Below, one piece after another: positions 20,501-23,189 of a stretch of 23,189 nt of DNA. Positions within the stretch are counted from its first letter, which is position 1, and each line of letters opens with the position of its first letter. A program made the position numbers and the translations under genes. The DNA is taken from the IMG/VR virus record IMGVR_UViG_3300032282_001367, positions 1 through 23,189 of that record; one strand, written 5' to 3'. The stretch comes from a virus. The notes under the pieces are model-generated. The model ran no database searches, was not told the origin of the DNA, and saw only the letters and a program-made list of their open reading frames with translations.

Positions 20501-21262
20501 ATGAATTCAAAAACTGTATTAAGTAAGATAATGTCATTATTAAACATAGAAGACGAAGTATCTTTAACAGACGCAAGAGCACGCAATGGTGCTATACTAC
20601 AATCTCCAACTTTTGATTTGGGTGAAACTGTAGATGTAATTTCTGAAGATGGAACTAAAACTCCTGCACCAGATGGTGAACATGAGATAGCATTGAAAGA
20701 TTCAGAAGGTAAAGAAGTAATTATCAGAGTAGTAACTAAAGATGGTAAAATTACTGAAAGAGAAAATGTAGAGGAAGCACAACCAGAAGCAGAAACAGAA
20801 ATGGAAATGGTTCCAGTTGAAGAGATTCCACAAGCATCAGGAGATTTATTAAAAGTAAACGAAACTCCAACACAAAAGAATTCAGTAGAATCTGGCACTC
20901 AAAAGATGGCAGAACAAACTGATACTGCAGAACCAATCACAGAAGATGAGAATGCACCAACCGAAGAAATGCCAACCGAAGAAGTTGACATGGGTAAATT
21001 AGTTGAGGACATGGCTTATAGAATTTCTGAAATGGAAGCTAAGATAGCAAAAATGGAAGAGACAATGTATCCTCCAGTTAATTCTGAAGTAACTGAAGAA
21101 GTTGCAGGAGTTAAGATGGCTGAAGTAGATGAAGAAGAGTTACCTAAATTAGATGGTGCTCCAGTTGAAGAAGCTACTAAGTTTGCATCTCAAAACAAAA
21201 ACAATTATGGTAAGAAATCAAATGATTCACAATCAAACTTCTTATCTAAATTATATAATTAA
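20501..21262 (+). CDS. Acidic scaffold-like head assembly protein (253 aa)
   Basis: Located directly before the major capsid gene, where scaffolding proteins usually lie. The N-terminal ~90 residues are structured (ILQSPTFDLGETVDVISEDG, then HEIALKDSEGKEVIIRVVTK, DGKITERENVE), a domain I know from capsid-adjacent genes in Bacteroidota phages. Residues ~90-165 are very acidic and Pro/Thr/Glu-rich. Residues ~165-190 form a coiled coil (KLVEDMAYRISEMEAKIAKM), typical of scaffold oligomerisation. The C-terminal 30 residues are basic/Asn-rich and may bind the capsid shell. It would be removed or cleaved by the protease during maturation (inference). Confidence 0.65.
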   Translation: MNSKTVLSKIMSLLNIEDEVSLTDARARNGAILQSPTFDLGETVDVISEDGTKTPAPDGEHEIALKDSEGKEVIIRVVTKDGKITERENVEEAQPEAETEMEMVPVEEIPQASGDLLKVNETPTQKNSVESGTQKMAEQTDTAEPITEDENAPTEEMPTEEVDMGKLVEDMAYRISEMEAKIAKMEETMYPPVNSEVTEEVAGVKMAEVDEEELPKLDGAPVEEATKFASQNKNNYGKKSNDSQSNFLSKLYN

Positions 21263-21285
21263 TTAATTAAACAAAAGAAATTAAA

Positions 21286-22275
21286 ATGAAAAAATTTCAA
21301 AACTTTGCAAACCCAGTTGTAACTTCAACAAGTTATGCAGGTGAGGCAGCAGCAGGATATATCGCAGCAGCGTTATTGAGTGCAAACACATTGGACAAGA
21401 AGTTAGTAACTATCATGCCTAATGTTAAATACAAATCTGTTATCCAAAAGATTTCAGTAGCATCTTTAGTAAATGATGCATCTTGTGATTTTATCACAAA
21501 CACAGGTAGTGTAACTATCGCAGAACAAGTATTGACTCCAAAAGAATTACAAGTTAACTTACAATTATGTAAGCAAGAGTTTGTAGCATCTTGGGAAGCT
21601 TTACAATTAGGTTTTTCAGCTTTTGATGAAATCCCTAAGTCATTCAACGATTTCTTAGTATCTTATGTTGGTGGTAAAGTAGCAGAAGCAACTGAACAAA
21701 ACATTTGGCAAGGAACTTCAACTAATGGTTCTTTCGCAGGTTTCCAAACTATTTTATCTGCATCAGTAATAGCAGGTGGAGCAACAGCAGTATTACCAGC
21801 AAGAGTAACAGGTGGTTCATCTGCACTTATCTCTGGTAGTGTAACTTCAGCGAATGTAGTTTCTAAATTAGATTCTATCGTTCAAACAATCCCAGCAACT
21901 GTATATGGTAAGCAAGACTTATTATTATACATCCCTACTAACGTAGCTAAAGCATTCCAAACTGCAATGGCAGGAAATGGTGCTTCTGGTTTAGGTGCTA
22001 ATGGTTGGAACAATTCAATGAATATCGGTGAGAAGCCTTATAACTTCCAAGGTATTGAAATGGTATTATGTCCAGGTATGAGTGATTCTAACATCGTTGC
22101 AGCACAAAAGAGCAATTTATTCTTCGGGACAGGGCTTTTAAGTGATTATAACCAAGTAAAAGTAATTGACATGAGTGACATTGATGGTTCACAAAACTAT
22201 CGTATCATCATGAGATTTACATCTGGTGTACAATTCGGTGTTGGACAAGATATCGTATACTACGGAGCATACTAA
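21286..22275 (+). CDS. Major capsid protein (329 aa)
   Basis: The head shell protein. The N-terminal region is short and helical (AGEAAAGYIAAALLSANTLD), followed by KLVTIMPNVKYKSVIQKISV, CDFITNTGSVTIAEQVLTPK and ELQVNLQLCKQEFVASWEA. Next comes a long helix region (FNDFLVSYVGGKVAEATEQN), and a C-terminal part with LLYIPTNVAKAFQTAM and KSNLFFGTGLLSDYNQVKV. The order of N-arm, long spine-like helix, and C-terminal strand-rich domain fits HK97-fold capsid proteins of this size. The codon choice is less AT-biased than in neighbours (more AAC, ATC, TTC), as expected for a highly expressed gene. It directly follows the scaffold-like gene. Confidence 0.85.
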   Translation: MKKFQNFANPVVTSTSYAGEAAAGYIAAALLSANTLDKKLVTIMPNVKYKSVIQKISVASLVNDASCDFITNTGSVTIAEQVLTPKELQVNLQLCKQEFVASWEALQLGFSAFDEIPKSFNDFLVSYVGGKVAEATEQNIWQGTSTNGSFAGFQTILSASVIAGGATAVLPARVTGGSSALISGSVTSANVVSKLDSIVQTIPATVYGKQDLLLYIPTNVAKAFQTAMAGNGASGLGANGWNNSMNIGEKPYNFQGIEMVLCPGMSDSNIVAAQKSNLFFGTGLLSDYNQVKVIDMSDIDGSQNYRIIMRFTSGVQFGVGQDIVYYGAY

Positions 22276-22305
22276 CATTAACTAACAAAATTAAAACAAA
22301 GTATT

Positions 22306-22851
22306 ATGGCTTGTAATTTATCAGCTGGAAGACAGGAAGTTTGTAAAGAATCAATTGGTGGTATCCAAGGGGTTTACTTTATTAACTATGTAACCGGGTC
22401 TTTCACTAAAAACGGAAATGGTGAAGTAACTGCAGTACCTTCAGGAAGTGTATTGTATTACTACCAATTAAAAGGAACAAGTGCATATACTGAAACTGTT
22501 ACAACTTCAAGAGAAAATGGTACTACATTCTTTTCACAAGAATTGGTATTAAATCTTAAAAAGTTGACAAACGAAATGACTACCCAATTAAAGCTTATGG
22601 CTTATGGTCGTCCTCAAATTATCGTTTGGACAAATAATGGTGATGCATTGTTAGTTGGTGAACAATTAGGTGCGGATGTAACTGCAGGTACAATTCAAAC
22701 AGGTGGAGCATTGGGTGACCTTTATGGTTATTCAGTAACTTTTACAGGTATGGAACAATTACCAGCAGCATTCTTATCAGGAAGTACAACAACTAACGCT
22801 TTAGGAAGCTTAACTGCAAACTACTCAGTAGTTACAGGGTCAGCTGCTTAA
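22306..22851 (+). CDS. Probable major tail tube or other abundant structural protein (181 aa)
   Basis: Follows the major capsid gene by 30 bases and is followed by a terminator. It shares the more regular codon use of the capsid gene, which suggests high expression. Residues 17-30 (IGGIQGVYFINYVT), 48-56 (SVLYYYQLK), 67-79 (TSRENGTTFFSQE), 95-108 (LKLMAYGRPQIIVW) and 133-152 (GALGDLYGYSVTFTGMEQLP) form a beta-rich pattern I know from tube-like structural proteins of Bacteroidota phages. A tail tube role is my best reading. A head decoration or completion protein is the alternative. Confidence 0.6.
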   Translation: MACNLSAGRQEVCKESIGGIQGVYFINYVTGSFTKNGNGEVTAVPSGSVLYYYQLKGTSAYTETVTTSRENGTTFFSQELVLNLKKLTNEMTTQLKLMAYGRPQIIVWTNNGDALLVGEQLGADVTAGTIQTGGALGDLYGYSVTFTGMEQLPAAFLSGSTTTNALGSLTANYSVVTGSAA

Positions 22852-22872
22852 TCAGTATAGCATAAAAATATT

Positions 22873-22903
22873 AAACCCTACTCTTAACGGAGTGGGGTTT
22901 TTT
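22873..22903 (+). terminator. Rho-independent terminator after the capsid/tail tube unit
   Basis: AAACCCTACTC (22873-22883) pairs with GAGTGGGGTTT (22890-22900; one G-U pair), 6-base loop, then T to 22903. It is 22 bases after the stop of the tube-like gene. Confidence 0.9.
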
Positions 22904-22906
22904 GTT

Positions 22907-22945
22907 TTAACTATTTTAAGATAATACTATGTTATTACAAGATAC
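22907..22945 (+). promoter_or_regulatory. Recurrent bipartite element, copy D (candidate late promoter)
   Basis: TTAAC at 22907-22911, ATTTTA at 22913-22918, a 12-base gap, then GTTATTA at 22931-22937 followed by CAAGATACAAAC. Spacing is identical to copies A and C. It lies just after a rho-independent terminator and 22 bases before the next ATG (22967), where a new promoter is required. This is the strongest argument for promoter function. Confidence 0.6.
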
Positions 22946-22966
22946 AAACAAGCAAATAACAAGATA

Positions 22967-23189
22967 ATGCTAGCTTACTATATATCTCAGTCCAACGGAT
23001 TTACATTTAGAACAGAACCGACTGCAAGTAGTCAATTTACTATGTCTTTACAAGATATGTATACATTACAAAATCTAACTATGTCTATGCAAAGTATGAG
23101 TTACGAACCATACGAAAGTTATATTTCATTTACAGGAAGTATAAGTGCATCAATTGTTGGTAGTGAATATCGTGCTACATTATATAATA
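22967..23189 (+). CDS. N-terminal part of a tail protein (3' truncated)
   Basis: ATG at 22967 opens a frame that is still open at the window end (74 codons visible). The start MLAYYISQSNGFTFRTEPTA is followed by DMYTLQNLTMSMQS, then YEPYESYISFTGSISASIVG and SEYRAT. The D-M-Y-T-L-Q-N and Y-E-S-Y-x-S-F-T-x-S-I segments resemble minor tail proteins of related phages (from memory). It is the first gene after the terminator and element D, so it begins a new transcription unit. Only the N terminus can be judged. Confidence 0.6.
   Translation, partial: MLAYYISQSNGFTFRTEPTASSQFTMSLQDMYTLQNLTMSMQSMSYEPYESYISFTGSISASIVGSEYRATLYN

Noticed and set aside
22929-22967. A 12-codon frame (ATG to TAA) overlapping the next gene by TAATG, like a leader peptide.
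   Set aside because: It runs through the GTTATTA block of element D, so it would lie mostly upstream of or at the transcript start. Too short to support.

Overview
This window is part of an AT-rich (roughly 30% GC by eye) tailed bacteriophage genome. The host is most likely a member of the Bacteroidota. Every gene I accept is on the + strand. Start codons follow A-rich leaders without clear Shine-Dalgarno sequences. Two promoters match the Bacteroidota TTTG / TAnnTTTG pattern, each with a 20-bp gap. There are no tRNA genes, no integrase and no CRISPR array.

Layout. 1-9110: a virion module with the end of a tail protein, two baseplate-type proteins that look like one split gene, a tape measure protein, an XkdF-like head protease, a ferritin/Dps-like protein, a spike-base-like protein, a large Cys-containing structural protein and three very small proteins. 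9111-9502: a non-coding junction with a rho-independent terminator, a candidate branched structured RNA, a 13-bp direct repeat and a host-type promoter. 9503-13170: an accessory, probably early, module of small genes, including a DUF6291-like protein with a hexanucleotide repeat, a pair of paralogues, a ribbon-helix-helix protein, a free-standing HNH endonuclease, a sigma-factor-like protein and a CxxC zinc protein. 13237-17979: a tightly packed operon of ParB-like protein, glycosyltransferase, TET/JBP-type dioxygenase, small and large terminase subunits, a coiled-coil protein and a tail assembly chaperone with a -1 frameshift. 18021-23189: a small virion protein, fibre, glycine-rich adhesin, scaffold-like protein, major capsid protein, probable tail tube protein, terminator, and the start of another tail gene.

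How it may work together. The most interesting cassette is 13237-15498. A 2-oxoglutarate/Fe(II) dioxygenase of the TET/JBP type sits beside a glycosyltransferase of the type associated with such enzymes and a ParB-like protein, directly before the terminase. This suggests that the phage oxidises and then glycosylates bases in its DNA around packaging. No DNA methyltransferase lies in the window, so the target base is unknown.

A recurrent bipartite element (an ATAAC block, an ATTTTT block, then GTTATTA followed by an AGATA-like tail) occurs in the gaps before structural transcription units. One copy directly follows a terminator. It is a candidate phage-specific late promoter, possibly read by the sigma-like protein at 12038-12583. 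The tetranucleotide GATC appears to be completely absent from the window, and synonymous codon choice shows its avoidance.
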